DNA from: Rhizomys pruinosus
Lineage: Eukaryota; Chordata; Mammalia; Rodentia; Spalacidae
DNA: 64,000 nucleotides
Direction of reading: 5' to 3'
Assembly (NCBI GenBank): GCA_009823505.1
Contig: VZQC01005691.1
Span: 1,728,969-1,792,968 of the forward strand
In this document: piece by piece, positions 22,483 through 33,723 of the stretch
How the letters are laid out: every line of letters starts with the position of its first letter
Numbering within the stretch: position 1 is the first letter of the stretch
The notes under the pieces: model-generated
Told to the model about the DNA's origin: nothing
The model's database searches: none
Seen by the model: only the letters and a program-made list of their open reading frames with translations
Position numbers and translations under genes: made by a program

Positions 22483-22634
22483 TTTGTTTTTTTTTTTTGA
22501 GACAGCGTCTCCCTGCAGCCCCAGCTGTCCTGGAACTTTCTTTGTAAACCAGGCTGACCTTGAACTCACAGAGATCTGCCTGCCTCTGCCTCCCAAGTGC
22601 TGGGATTAAAGGTGTGCACCACCATTCCCGGCCT
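22483..22634 (-). mobile_element. B1 SINE
   Basis: Antisense B1 preceded by an ATTT run, about 300 nt after exon 2. Confidence 0.9.
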
Positions 22635-24890
22635 ACTTTTAGTATTTTAATTCAGTATTATTATTGAATTATTATTAACGAGTTCAGTAATAAAGAGGCA
22701 CTTGCATCTTAAGGATTGAACACGAGGACCCTAGTATGTATTTTCCACATCTTTGTAGGAGTAGGGAAAAACGTTTACTTTAAATTATAACTTTGGTTGA
22801 CTTTACCTTGTTGCTGTAAGTAAACCCACTATAATATTGTATTGAAATGAAATTCTAATGGGTTGGTTGAGAGGAGACGGGGCCTCTGTGGTTTCATGCC
22901 CCTACTTCTTAGAAGTGTATGTCAGATTTTTTTTTTTCTTCCCAGCTAAGCTTCAGAAAACCAAGCTCTTAAAAATATTATGCTAAAGAAAAGAACCACC
23001 TGTAATGAGGCCCAGAATCAGGGGAAAGAGCATTATTATAATTGATTTATTAATGATTATTCCTACTTCCTTGGGCAGACGTACTTTGTGCACTATTAGT
23101 GTTGACTTGGGACAAATGCTGACTTGTCCTTCCTTCCTGGAGTAGACCTACTACCTACAGTGTGCACAGCCTCAGACTAAGGAGCCAGTGAAGGCCGTTG
23201 CAAAACCACATTGCGGCACACCATGTCTGTGGTTAAGGGCTTCATCATAGGGGTCTTTTCCGAGGACTTGGTAAGGGCTCCATGGAGGGCAGACCACAGC
23301 AGTGTGCTGAGTTAGAGAATAGGAGAGCCAAGGTGTGGAAGTTAGCTATGTGGTTCGCAGCTGCAGTACAAGCCCACTGTGTCCTGCACCTTAGTGTCTT
23401 TGTTTGCAAATGGGAGTACCAATGGCACTACTCATCAGGATATGATGAAGTGACACACTCAGTATGCCAGCTGACGTCTGTGAGCTGTAAATATTATCTC
23501 TTGTTATTCTTACCGTAGTGATGGGAAGAGGCCCCTGACCTCACTCAGTCCAGTTCTCTGGCACAAGATGAGAGCACTCATTCTAGAATCAGTACTGTTC
23601 TAGTAGATCTGGCCTGCTCTGCTGATGGTGCTGAAAGGCCCATACAGCTTTTCCTTCCTCATAATGACTAGGAGATGTCGGGGTTCAGGACCCCTGTGGG
23701 CCTTGCATCTCTCCGTAGCCTCCAGCGCCCCCCTTCTCCCTTCTCTGCTGCTGCCCTCTGTAGTGGCCAGCAGCTGGTCCTAGTGTAAACACCTGCATCC
23801 TACCGCCCTTGGCTGGAACTCCGCCCATCTCATCATGAGGAAGTCTGCCCGTTGACACTGCCTTCTCAGACAGGCCAGTTTCGTCTGCTCTTCCTAGCTC
23901 ATGTGTTCCTCTGGCCATCTGTCCTCTTATTCTGCTCTCTGTTATCTATTAGTAGTTCTTGGAGTTGCTTGCTATCTATCTCCATCAGACTCCAAGGTCC
24001 AGAGGGGCTGGTTCCTGGCCATGGCACAGTGACCTCAGGTCATGGCTTTACTCAGGCAGCAGGCAGAGGCTTGAGGACTCTAAATAAATGGCACTTGTGC
24101 ACACAGGCCTTGTTATCCATCATGAAGAATCCTAGTGTTTTTATCTCCTTGGCTGCGGAGTTAGGGCCTTGAAGTCCCAGCAGAAGCTGACCTGAACGTG
24201 ATATGGTCCCTTACTATGGAATTGCTGAAGCTGGAGGGAGACAGGGACTTCAGGTCTGTGTGTTGCAGGTAGAAATGCATCAAGCTCCCATGCAGCTTGA
24301 GTGGCTTTGCCTTCTCCAATAAGCTGAGGCCTAATTCCCTTTCTGTGTTATTTTCTTTTCCTGCTTCTGCCTTCAGTAGCAGTAATGGCATTTACTAGGC
24401 TGTCTTTTTCAGTGGGAGCATGCCAGTGACGTCACTTGCCCATCTCTGTCATGTAAGCTTACTCTTTTATCCTGGGCTTTACCATCTTCTTCAAGGTGCT
24501 AGAGTCATATCTGCATTCTCAGTTATTGTCAGATCCCATATTCATAAGCTCTTGGCTGGGCCTGTGTATACCATCCTGGCTCCTCATCACACCATTGTGT
24601 AGTTCAGAGCCTTCTCTATCCCCACCTCATGGGGTTCTGACTATAGTAGCTGTGCATAGACAGAGAGTCTGTGCATTTGTGAATCTGTAAATAGCTGGAC
24701 ACCTTTGGATACAGGAGAGACTTGCTGACCCATTGTCCTATGTGGTTGGGGTCCTGAGCCCATCCAGCATCAACAGTCACGGTCCATTGCTGTTCTGTGG
24801 AGAGACCAGTCACTACCATGCCATCTTTGCAATGCTAGCACAGCCCCACCTCCTGTGTCATAGGTAGCTTTCTATAGTGACACAGATTTT
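22635..24890. other. Intronic sequence with one weak MIR-like segment
   Basis: No coding exon or clear SINE seen. The 23385-23500 stretch (TTTGCAAATGGGAGTACCAA then GATGAAGTGACACACTCAGT) resembles a sense MIR core. Confidence 0.45.
22689..22694 (+). terminator. Possible intronic poly(A) hexamer
   Basis: AATAAA 506 nt after the exon 2 donor, with a weak T/G-rich stretch (TAGTATGTATTTTCC) about 40 nt on. It could end a transcript that fails to splice intron 2. Chance occurrence is equally possible. Confidence 0.2.
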
Positions 24891-25110
24891 TTTAAATTAT
24901 TTTTAATTATGTGTATTTGTATGCCTGGGGGTTTGTACATGCAAATGTACAAACAAAGGTGCCCGTAGAGGCCAGAGCAGGCATCTGATCCCATGGAGCT
25001 AGAGTTAACAGGTGGTTGTGAAGCATGGGACATGGGTGCTAGGTATCAAACTCTGGTCCTCTGCAAGAACAGTACATGTTCTTAACTGTTGAACCATCTC
25101 TCCAGCCCCA
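24891..25110 (-). mobile_element. Diverged B3-type SINE
   Basis: Antisense, old copy ending GAACCATCTCTCCAGCCCC. Confidence 0.8.
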
Positions 25111-25114
25111 ACTG

Positions 25115-25525
25115 ACAGAGGAAACTATATTACTATCACTAAAGAAAAGTAAGCATTCTTTATGCATGTTGAAATAAACCCACAACTATACTTAAATCTG
25201 CTACTTGAAATAGTTCTTCCCTCCAGCCACACAAGGACATGATAGTAAAGCAAGTATAGACCTATAACCTGAAACAGAACCCAAGTGTGTGGACACATAT
25301 CCACACAAAGGCCTGCATACAGATGTGTGCAGCAGCAGCATTCCCCATAGCCCAAGGGATGACAAGACCTAACTATCCACCTGCCGATGAGCAAGTGCAC
25401 ATGTTCATTTAAGGGAATGCTACCCACCCATAAGAAGGAATAATGTACTGCCAAGTAGCAGCAGAGATCACAGCCAGTATGTTGAGGGACACAAGGCCAC
25501 TTATCATAGTGCTCACTATTCAAAG
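25115..25525 (+). mobile_element. Ancient L1 3' fragment, sense
   Basis: Follows the L1 ORF2 C-terminal and 3' order: CAAAGGCCTGCATACAGATG, AGCAGCAGCATTCCCCATAG, CACCCATAAGAAGGAATAAT. Heavily diverged, with no usable sense frame. Confidence 0.65.
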
Positions 25526-25529
25526 GGGT

Positions 25530-25736
25530 TTTTATTTATTTATTATTATTTTATGTCTATAAATATACTGTCTGCATGTATGTTGGTGCATCATGCAATG
25601 CCATGGAGGGTGTTGGATTTCTCTGGAACTAGAGTTAAAGACGGTTCTTAGCTGCCATGTGGGTGCTGGGAATCGAACCCAGGTCCTCTGCAAGAGCAGT
25701 TGGTGCTCTTAACCGCTGAGCCATCTCTCCAGCCCC
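25530..25736 (-). mobile_element. B3-type SINE
   Basis: Antisense, no internal duplication. Flanks TCAAAGGGGTTTTTA / TCAAAGGTTTTATA suggest a target-site duplication. Confidence 0.88.
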
Positions 25737-25826
25737 TCAAAGGTTTTATAGTTGAAAATTTGTCTACTTATTAAAATTTACTTAAAACCACAAATCAATA
25801 CTTAACAGTGGTTTTCTGGTCTTTTT

Positions 25827-25973
25827 TTTTTCGGGGGGAGGTATTCTTTTCAAGACAGGGTTTCCCTGTAGCCCCAGCTGGCCTGGAACTACCTATGTAG
25901 ACTAGGCTAACAGAATTCACCTGCCTTTGCCTCCTGAGTACTGGGATTAAAGGCATGCACCACCATGCCCAGC
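25827..25973 (-). mobile_element. B1 SINE
   Basis: Antisense B1, first of a stack of three SINEs lying between TTTTCTGGTCTTTT at 25813 and 26337. Confidence 0.9.
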
Positions 25974-26131
25974 TTTTTTTTTTCCCCCAGTCTTTTTGAG
26001 ACAGGGTCTTCCTGTAGCCCCAGCTGTCCTGGAACTCAGTCTGTAGACCAGGCTGGCTTTGAACTCACAAAGATCCGCCTGCCTCTACCTCCAGAGTGCT
26101 AGGATTAAAGGCGTGCACCACCACGCTTGGC
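25974..26131 (-). mobile_element. B1 SINE
   Basis: Antisense B1, second of the stack. Confidence 0.9.
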
Positions 26132-26334
26132 CTCTTTTTTTTTTTTAAGTGTATGTGTGTTTTGCCTGCATGTATATAATTGTACTTGTGTCATACAATA
26201 CCTATGGAAGCCAGAAGCAGGGATCAGATGAGTTAAGGACGGTTGTTAGCCACCATTTGAGTTCTGGGAACCAAACCTGGGTCTTCTGCAAGAACAGCCA
26301 GTGCTCTGAACCACTGAACCATCTCTCCGGTCCC
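26132..26334 (-). mobile_element. Diverged B3-type SINE
   Basis: Antisense B3, third of the stack, followed by the right target-site duplication (26337-26350). Confidence 0.85.
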
Positions 26335-26877
26335 ATTTTCTGGTCTTTTGAGAACATGCATGGAGTGGTAGAAAATTAGAATCACTGTATGCATATGTTC
26401 CTAGCTGGGAAGGAGCATAGTCAGGCTCATCTTGCTGTCTTGGCTTCTGACAGCAACCATGTCACATACTGTTCAATGCCATGCTTTCTCGTTTTTGTTT
26501 TTTTGTTGCGATTTCACTGTTGAAAGTGGATTCAAGCCTAGGGCTGAAGTGCTGTCTAATGTCCTCAGCTCAGGAAGCTGTGATGTCCCTCACGGAGGTG
26601 TGTATGTTGAAGAAGCTACATTCAGGCTTGCTGGGCCTGAGTTCAGCAGATAATATATAAATTGTCTTTAAACAGACACAAGCTAATATATTGAGTGGTT
26701 ATTGAAAATGTTATGACTTTCTTGCAATACCCTGACCATGGCTTTCTTCAGGAATCATGGCTCTATGTTCACTAAGTCATTGTTTTCAGTGACTTACAGA
26801 AAATAAGAACTCCAAATAATGAGAGTTAGCTGTATGTGAAAAAAACAAGATGAGAAAATTCATAGGGACAGAAGGTT

Positions 26878-27104
26878 GATTTGGGCTGAGAAGATGAATC
26901 AGTAAAGCGCCTACCACACAAATCTAAGGACTTGAGTTTGGATCCTCAGCACCCATATAAATTTGGGTGTGACAGCATATGCCCATAACTCCAGTGCTGG
27001 GGTAAGGCAGAGACAGGTGGGTCCCCAAAGCTCACTGGACAGCCAGCTAAATTGATGAGCTTTGGGTTCACTGAGAGATGCTATCTCAAAAAATAAAGGT
27101 AGAG
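26878..27104 (+). mobile_element. Rodent composite SINE, 5' part
   Basis: tRNA-like head (TTTGGGCTGAGAAGATGAATC) with a B1-like right part (GGCAGAGACAGGTGGGTCCC). Resumes at 27331 after a B3 insertion. Family not assigned. Confidence 0.6.
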
Positions 27105-27330
27105 GGGCTAGAAAGATGGCTCAGTAGTTAAGACCACTGGCTTCTCTTGCAGAGGCTCAATTCCCAGCACCCACATGGCAGTTCACAACCCTCTGTAACT
27201 CCAGTTCCAAGGAATCTAACACACTCTTCTGACCCCTGCCTACATTGCATAACATGAGTGCACTTACATATACACAGGCAAAACACTCATGAATATCAAA
27301 TGAAAAATAAGTAAAAAGAAATAAAAATGA
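27105..27330 (+). mobile_element. B3-type SINE inserted in the composite element
   Basis: Sense B3 (GGGGCTAGAAAGATGGCTCAG) with A-rich tail. Confidence 0.85.
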
Positions 27331-27458
27331 AGGCAGAGAGTGATCAAGGAAAGACATCAACCTCTGGCCTGAGAATCAACATGCAACATGTTCTTTTACC
27401 CACACACATCTGCACATACCCACATTAACACAATACACACACACACACACACACAATT
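27331..27458 (+). mobile_element. Composite SINE, 3' part with (CA)n tail
   Basis: Continues the interrupted element (AACCTCTGGCCTGAG) and ends in a CA run (about 27431-27458). Confidence 0.6.
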
Positions 27459-27603
27459 TAGAAACAAAATTATCAGAGTTGGTTCACAGCTGCCAGAGTG
27501 TGAGGAAAGAAGGGAGGAGCAGGACTTCTTCTGAGGGTGCAAAAATGTTCCAGAATTAGAAATCTCTGTGAATATAAAACTGTGTGTGCCTAACAGTTAC
27601 AAG

Positions 27604-27670
27604 TGTTTGTTACCTGCCATGTGGATGCTGGAAATCAAACCCTGGTCCTCTGCAAGACTTATCCCCCCAG
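27604..27670 (-). mobile_element. B3-type SINE fragment
   Basis: Only the head-proximal part remains (CTGCCATGTGGATGCTGG, CCTGGTCCTCTGCAAGA). Confidence 0.65.
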
Positions 27671-27696
27671 GATAATTCTTAAAAGTTCCGGGCCTT

Positions 27697-27925
27697 GGGG
27701 CTAGAGATATGGCTCAGCAGCTAAGAGCACAGGATGCTCTCGCAGAGGACACAGGTTCAATTCCCAGGACCCACATGGTAGCTAACAGCCACCTGTAACA
27801 TAACTCCAGTTCTAGAGGATCCAACACCCTCTCTGGCCTCCATGGCCATTGCATAAAACAGGTCTACTTATATGCATGCAGGCAATACACTCATACACAT
27901 AAAATAAAAATAAATTTAATTTAAT
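27697..27925 (+). mobile_element. B3-type SINE
   Basis: Sense, flanked by TTCTTAAAAGTTCCGGGCC (from 27676) and TTCTTAAAAAAGTTCTGGGC (from 27925). Confidence 0.9.
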
Positions 27926-28255
27926 TCTTAAAAAAGTTCTGGGCCTTTCTCTCTATAAACAGTGGCTTTCATTCTGCTCTTCACATTAATGTTCTGTCTG
28001 TGTGAGTGAGAGCTTCAGCAGACCCAGGATGAAGGGGTCAGAGTACATGTGTTTGCATGTCAAGGTTGCAGACCTGGTAAGTGTTAGTGACCCATTTTTC
28101 TATTCCCCTGTCTATCCTCCTGCCCACCCCAGTGGGAGCAGTAACACTTGGGAAGCTGTCTCTAGTCAGAGAACTAAAGACCAATGAAGATACTCACCGT
28201 GGGGCTGGAGAGATGGTGCTGCCTTTAAAAGCTCAGGCTCACAACCAAAAAAGAC

Positions 28256-29369
28256 ACTCATAGTGTCTTCTCCTGTTTTTAGCAGAATAAACAGGAAGTG
28301 CAAACACTAACATTTCAACACTGATCCATCCTTAATTCCTTAAAACTGCAGTGGACCCCATGGTCTTGCCCACTTCCGGCTCTACCCAGGGCCAGGTGGG
28401 CTAGGGAGGCTCCTGAAGTACATGTTGTACCTGTGCACGAGGCTGTTACCTGTTCTGGGCATTTGTGATACTCTTTTTGGATTCCTACAGTAAACAGAAC
28501 ACATTTGTAAATGCTTAGATTTATCAGAATTGTGTGAAGTTATATTTGTTGGTATTTCGTTTAAGTCACTTGCTGTGAAAAATAATAAGGAATGTTCTTC
28601 AAAGTCAGCAGAACAATTGAGACTTGCGACACAGACGCGGAGTTTTCAAGTATCAGGCGTCAGAACACTCGCCGTTCACACTGCTTGGGTTCTCCCGTGT
28701 TGGCTCCTGGGTTGGAGGCCTACTCCTTAGCAGAAAACATCAGTGAGCACTCAGACATCCCGTGTTACTAGGTCCTTAGAGGCTGCCTAGTATTGTAAGC
28801 TGCATTTTGCTGCACTGTCATTATGTCCCTGTGCTTACGGGGACAGCATGGAGCTGGCTCACCCCTCCGCTGCAGGAACCCCTCCATGTAATGTTTAAGC
28901 TTCCAAGCTGTCCCAGATTCCCAGAAGCTTGCATGTTTGGAAGATTTCCTTTCTCTGTTTTGTTTTGTTTTTTTAAGTTTCTTTTTTTTTGTTGTTGTTT
29001 GTTTGGGTTTTTGTTTTTTTTTTTCTCTCTCTCTAAAAAAAAGGCCTCCTCTAGCTCCATCCCCGTGGGAACATGGAGAAAACACCAGGCCTACAGCCCT
29101 GTCTTAGAGTAGGCGTGGGGAGAATGTGCTGAGGCAGCCTGTGAAAAGACACACTAGAGGCACCCACCACCCAGAGGAATGTGGCTCTCAGGGAGCCCAC
29201 TCACTGCCACCCGGTAGGCCCCATCCTGTGCTAACTGGTTCTTGTATGCTTCCTTCTGGCTAGTGTCTGATTGGCACGGTCTCTAGCAGCCCCAGCAGGG
29301 AACTGGTGTGTTAACAGTGAGGTTTCTCACTCATTGGATCAATTCTTTTCTTTTTCCCCCTAGTGATGT
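28256..29369. other. Intronic sequence, one T-rich stretch, no gene seen
   Basis: Mostly unique DNA. 28955-29030 is a T/G homopolymer-rich run with low-complexity open frames on both strands, not a gene. Confidence 0.55.
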
Positions 29370-29372
29370 ATA

Positions 29373-29530
29373 TATATTTTTTTGTTTGGTCTTTTTGAGA
29401 CAGGATCTCCCTGTAGCCCCAGCTGTCCTGGAACTCACTTTGTAGACCAGGCTAGCCTTGAACTCACAAAGATCCGCCTGCCTCTGCCTACCAAGTCTAG
29501 GATTAAAGGCATGCGCCACCACGCCTGGCT
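29373..29530 (-). mobile_element. B1 SINE
   Basis: Antisense full-length B1 with flanks GTGATGTATA / GTGACGTATA. Confidence 0.9.
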
Positions 29531-29983
29531 GTGACGTATACTTTTATATATTCAACCCATAGTGTGTGTATCATAAACATATCCTTAAGTGCTTTATAAA
29601 ACATCTTTAAGACTTTTTTGTTTATAACATATTTGTGAAAGGAAATTTAGGTGATGTAGAAATAATCCCCTGCCCCAAAGTGACACAGCATTTGATAAAA
29701 ATCCTTCCAACCTCTCACTGTAGATACAATTGAATGTGGTATACCACTGCAAATCATTGAATTATGCTGAGTATGCCTTGACCTGGCATATATGCATTTT
29801 TTTCTTTTTATAGATGTGTGTAGATTAGCATTTCCCTTTTATGATAGGCATGAATGTTACGAATGCCTTCATAATTGACACTTAAATTGCCCCAGTTTTT
29901 CTTTGTTAGAAACTATGTTGAACAATTTTATATAGCTGTCTTTTTCTCTCTTGGGCTAAGCTAATAGAAATGTTCTTGCTGGG

Positions 29984-30238
29984 GGGGCTGGAGAGATGGC
30001 CTAGCGGTTAAGAGCACTGACCGCTCTTACAGAGGACTGGGTTCGATCCCCAGCACCCACATGGCGGCTGAGAACCGTCTGAAACTCCAATTCCAGGAGA
30101 ACTCCAGTTCCAGGGGAATCCGAAACCCTCTTCTGACCTCCGCGGCATTGCACGACACGGGTGCACAGACTTGCATGCAGACAGTACATTCATACACATA
30201 CAGAAATAAAAATTTTTTTTAAAAATTAAAAAAAAAAA
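29984..30238 (+). mobile_element. B3-type SINE with 17-nt duplication, young copy
   Basis: Sense, full length, with a perfect 18-bp target-site duplication AGAAATGTTCTTGCTGGG (29966-29983 and 30239-30256). A-box TGGCCTAGCGG and B-box GGTTCGATCCC are intact. The 17-nt units are at 30083-30099 and 30100-30116. Confidence 0.95.
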
Positions 30239-30858
30239 AGAAATGTTCTTGCTGGGTTGGATGTATATTTTGGAGTAAAGGTATATGATGTCAGTGTTTC
30301 TTTCCTCAATAAACTCTCAGAGTAACATTCAAAGCATGTTTGAACATAGGTAGCCATTGTATACTATGGAAATTTGTGGGTTTTGAATTTGTCTTATTAG
30401 ACACAGTGATGAAGGCCAGCCTTCCTGCCAGGATGACTAGAACTAGGTCGAGGGTGGCCATCCCTGGTGTCCTGCAAGCCCTGGATACTGCCTTCCCAAG
30501 TACCTGCTGTTTGTCCACTCTTGGCCTGGTGTTTCTGAGTCTGCAGAGTTTGACCTCCTGTCAGTGTGGATGCCCTGCATGTGAACAGTTCACACGATGT
30601 GGTAGTTTGCTCTCACCTTAACCAAAGTATTGGAGGCCTGGGAATTGTTATCTCGTTTCTTTGCTATGAAATTGGAGAGCTTCACTGGATGGCAGTAAGC
30701 ATGTTTGATATGCACCAGTTTGGGGCTTTCCTTTTAAGCTGGTGATAACCTGAAGCCAAAGTGATTGGTTTTCAGATCTCTTAGGTTGACAGGATATGTC
30801 TTTGAAACAAATCTTTTTTGAATAAAAAATAGTGCAACAGATAAAGTAACTGGTCTGT

Positions 30859-31068
30859 AGGGGCTGGAGAGATGGCTCCGTGGTTAAGAGTTCTCACCAG
30901 TTTGATTCCTAGCACCCACATGGCGGCTAACAACCATCCCTAACTCCAGTTGCAGGAGATCTGACACCCTCTTCTGACCTCTGTAGGCATTGCAGTGACC
31001 TCAGTGAACTAATATACATGCAGGCAATGCACTCAAACATATAAAATAAAAATAATAAAATTAAATTT
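30859..31068 (+). mobile_element. B3-type SINE with internal loss
   Basis: Sense B3 missing part of the anticodon-arm region (GAGTTCTCACCAGTTTGATTC). Confidence 0.85.
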
Positions 31069-31960
31069 TGAAAAGTGACAGGGCTGTGCATCTCTGTTTC
31101 CACAGTAACTTAGGGTCCTATGTGCTATTGGCAGTTTCAGATGTGAGCAGTTCTTCAGCCTTTTACAGTAGCTGCTGAGGAAACCTACGCCCTGCCGATA
31201 CCACGCAGACTGGGCTGCTCAGCCACTGTAATAATACCAGTGGGGTCTCATCTATTGGTGGATATCTCAGTCATGCAAACTGTAATGTTTGTTCCTGAGT
31301 CCCCAGAAGCTTGGTGGTCTTCCTAGGTGCTCTGGCAAACAGATAAAGTATGGCTTCCATTCTCTCAGCAGAAGCCTCTGCTGAGCTAACTGCAAAATGC
31401 AAAATGAGTAACATGATTTAAGCAATCGTGAAGGTTGTAGAGAAAAGCAAGCTTACCATGATGCCTCTCTGGGGGCTGCTTGTAGAAAGGATGCTTGAGC
31501 AAGGCCTCCCAAGAGACCAGCAAGAGCTGGTGATACAGAAGATGTCCAGTAAGGAACAGGCCTACTTACTGGCAGTAGGCCTGGCCCACAGGGACACATA
31601 GGCTATGCTGGGTAGAGGTTTCCACTGGGGGCTCCAGAGCCAACCACAGGACCTGATAGTGCCAGGACCCCACAGGTGTGTCTGTTAGAGCCTCGCTCTG
31701 AAAGCCAAGACCCTGCCGGTCCTTTACATCTGAAAGGCCAGCATGTGAGCGCCAGTGGATAAGGTCTGGCAGAAACTTCTTGTGCTAGCAAAAATAAGTG
31801 AAAATTCAGCATGCTTCCCTCCCACCCACCAGCCCTGTGCTCAGCCAGGGTGACTGAGCTTTCCAAGTCCTTCCTGGGTCAGTGACCACAGGTGTCCACT
31901 AGAAGCATTTGCTTAAGAAGCAAGTGATTTGGGAGATATGACCTCTCAAAAGTCAGGGTT

Positions 31961-32196
31961 GGGGCTGGAGAGATGGCCTAGCAGTTAAGAGCACCGACTG
32001 CTCTTGCAGAGGACCCAGGTTCGATCCCCAGCACCCACATGGCGGCTGAGAACCGTCTTTCACTCCAGTTCCGGGGGAATCTGATGCCCTCTTCTGACCT
32101 CCCAGGCATTACATGACACAGGTGCACAAACCTACATGCAGGCAGTACATTCATACACTTACAAGAATAAATAGACATTTAAAAAAAATTTTTTTT
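31961..32196 (+). mobile_element. B3-type SINE
   Basis: Sense B3 without the duplication. Target-site duplication AAGTCAGGGT at about 31950 and 32197. Confidence 0.9.
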
Positions 32197-32220
32197 AAGT
32201 CAGGGTCTCGTTTTATTCCC

Positions 32221-32523
32221 CTTGACCTGGACATCTCTATGTTAGTCAGCCTGGGCTTTATACCACAAAATACAGAGCCGTCCACAAGAGGTCCAGTGCA
32301 TAGACAATCCTCGTCACCACTTGACCTGACATCTCCTACGTCAGTCAGCCTGGGCTTTATATATACCACAAAATACAGAGCCCTCCACAAGAGGTCCAGT
32401 GCACAGACCATCCTCGTCACCACTTGACCTGACATCTCCTACATCAGTCAGCCTGGGCTTTATACCACAAAATACAGAGCCCTCCACAAGAGGTCCAGTG
32501 CATAGACCATCCTCGTCACCACT
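32221..32523 (+). repeat. Three-copy tandem repeat, unit about 100 bp
   Basis: Units start at 32221, 32320 and 32423 (99, 103, about 101 bp). Each carries CTTGACCTG, GTCAGCCTGGGCTTTATA, ACAAGAGGTCCAGTGCA and CCTCGTCACCACTT. Units 2 and 3 are more alike than either is to unit 1. Open frames across it are side effects of the period. Confidence 0.95.
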
Positions 32524-33596
32524 TACTGCCCTTGTGTCCATTCCACCAGCAGTCTAGTGGGCTTGTCATGCACGCCTTATTAACACACAAAGCTCTGAGG
32601 AGCAGCCAGTTCAAGGCTGCCTTCCATACTAGGCACCTGCTGTATGCTAACACTCTGCTGCCTCCTGAAGACACAAGGCTAGATCAAGGCTCCCATCTTT
32701 GAGGGATCTGTGACCCTAGGAGTGCAGTGTCCCCAGGTGACAGGTGCTGTGCTCAAGGTGAGCAGGACATGCCTGGGGGAGTATAGAGAAGCCTTCGTCA
32801 GGAGGTGACACCAGTATTGTCTGGAGACTAGATTGTAGAGTTGGGCCAATGGCCTCTGAGACACACAGCAAATCATGTATAATATCAAGGAGATGAATAA
32901 GTTGGAGCTCAGCCTAGAGCTGCCGATGGAAATGCACATTTTCAAGACATGGCAGGGGTGACAGGAGCCAGCAAGCTTCACAAGTGCATTGGTGAGGGAT
33001 CACCCTGGACGAAAGCTCGTTTTTGCAGGAGGCTTGAGAGAAGAGGGGAAACGTGAGGACACCACCCCCACTACCACACACACAGCAGTTCAGCTGGGAC
33101 TGTCGCCCAGAAACCTGAATCTGGAGTGCCTAGAGTTGGGACATTCATGGCATGTGCATAGTGACTAGCTGAAGCATGGTTTGTGAAGTGAGGGATTAGT
33201 GGTAGACACTGACTTTAATCTGTGTCTTGTAAAGCATTTGGCATTTGAGGCATCTTTGTCAGAACAAAGTGCCACATACTGTCTGCCAGAGGCTACCTTT
33301 TAGTACATACCTCTGTATGGCTCTGGGGCTGCCCAACTTGGAAACCATTTACATTCCCAGTTGCTAGTAATTCTGAATTTAATAGCATATCTGCTTGGGG
33401 AGAGTTGGGTGGGTACTAGCTCCCAGATAGCCCTTGGGGGAAGAGATGGAATATCCCTACGTTGAATCCTGCTCTATTAAAAGGGCTTACAAGACCAGAG
33501 CATGAGTCCCATTGGCCAGATGACAGCTGTGGGACGTCAGGTCAGTGGAGGTCCCATGCATAGCCTATACTGCAGTCTGACCTGGGCAGGACTCAA

Positions 33597-33722
33597 AATG
33601 GAGGAGGAGGGGGGAGGGGGGGGAGGAGGAGGGGGAGGAGGAGGAGGAAGAAGAGGAGGAGGAGGAAGAGGAAGAGGAGGAAGAGGAGGAAGAGGAGGAG
33701 GAGGAGGAGGAGGAGGAAGAAG
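33597..33722 (+). repeat. GGA/GAA purine tract
   Basis: About 126 bases of almost pure purine built from GGA, GAA and GGG units. Open on both strands as poly-Gly/Glu/Arg and poly-Pro, as expected for such triplets; not a gene. Confidence 0.95.
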
Positions 33723-33723
33723 G

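Noticed and set aside
29984..30060. tRNA gene
   Set aside because: It has A and B boxes, but the sequence is the head of a B3 SINE with body and A tail, and does not fold as a mature tRNA followed by a terminator.
32221..32523. CRISPR array
   Set aside because: Only three near-identical long units with no spacers, in a mammalian intron.
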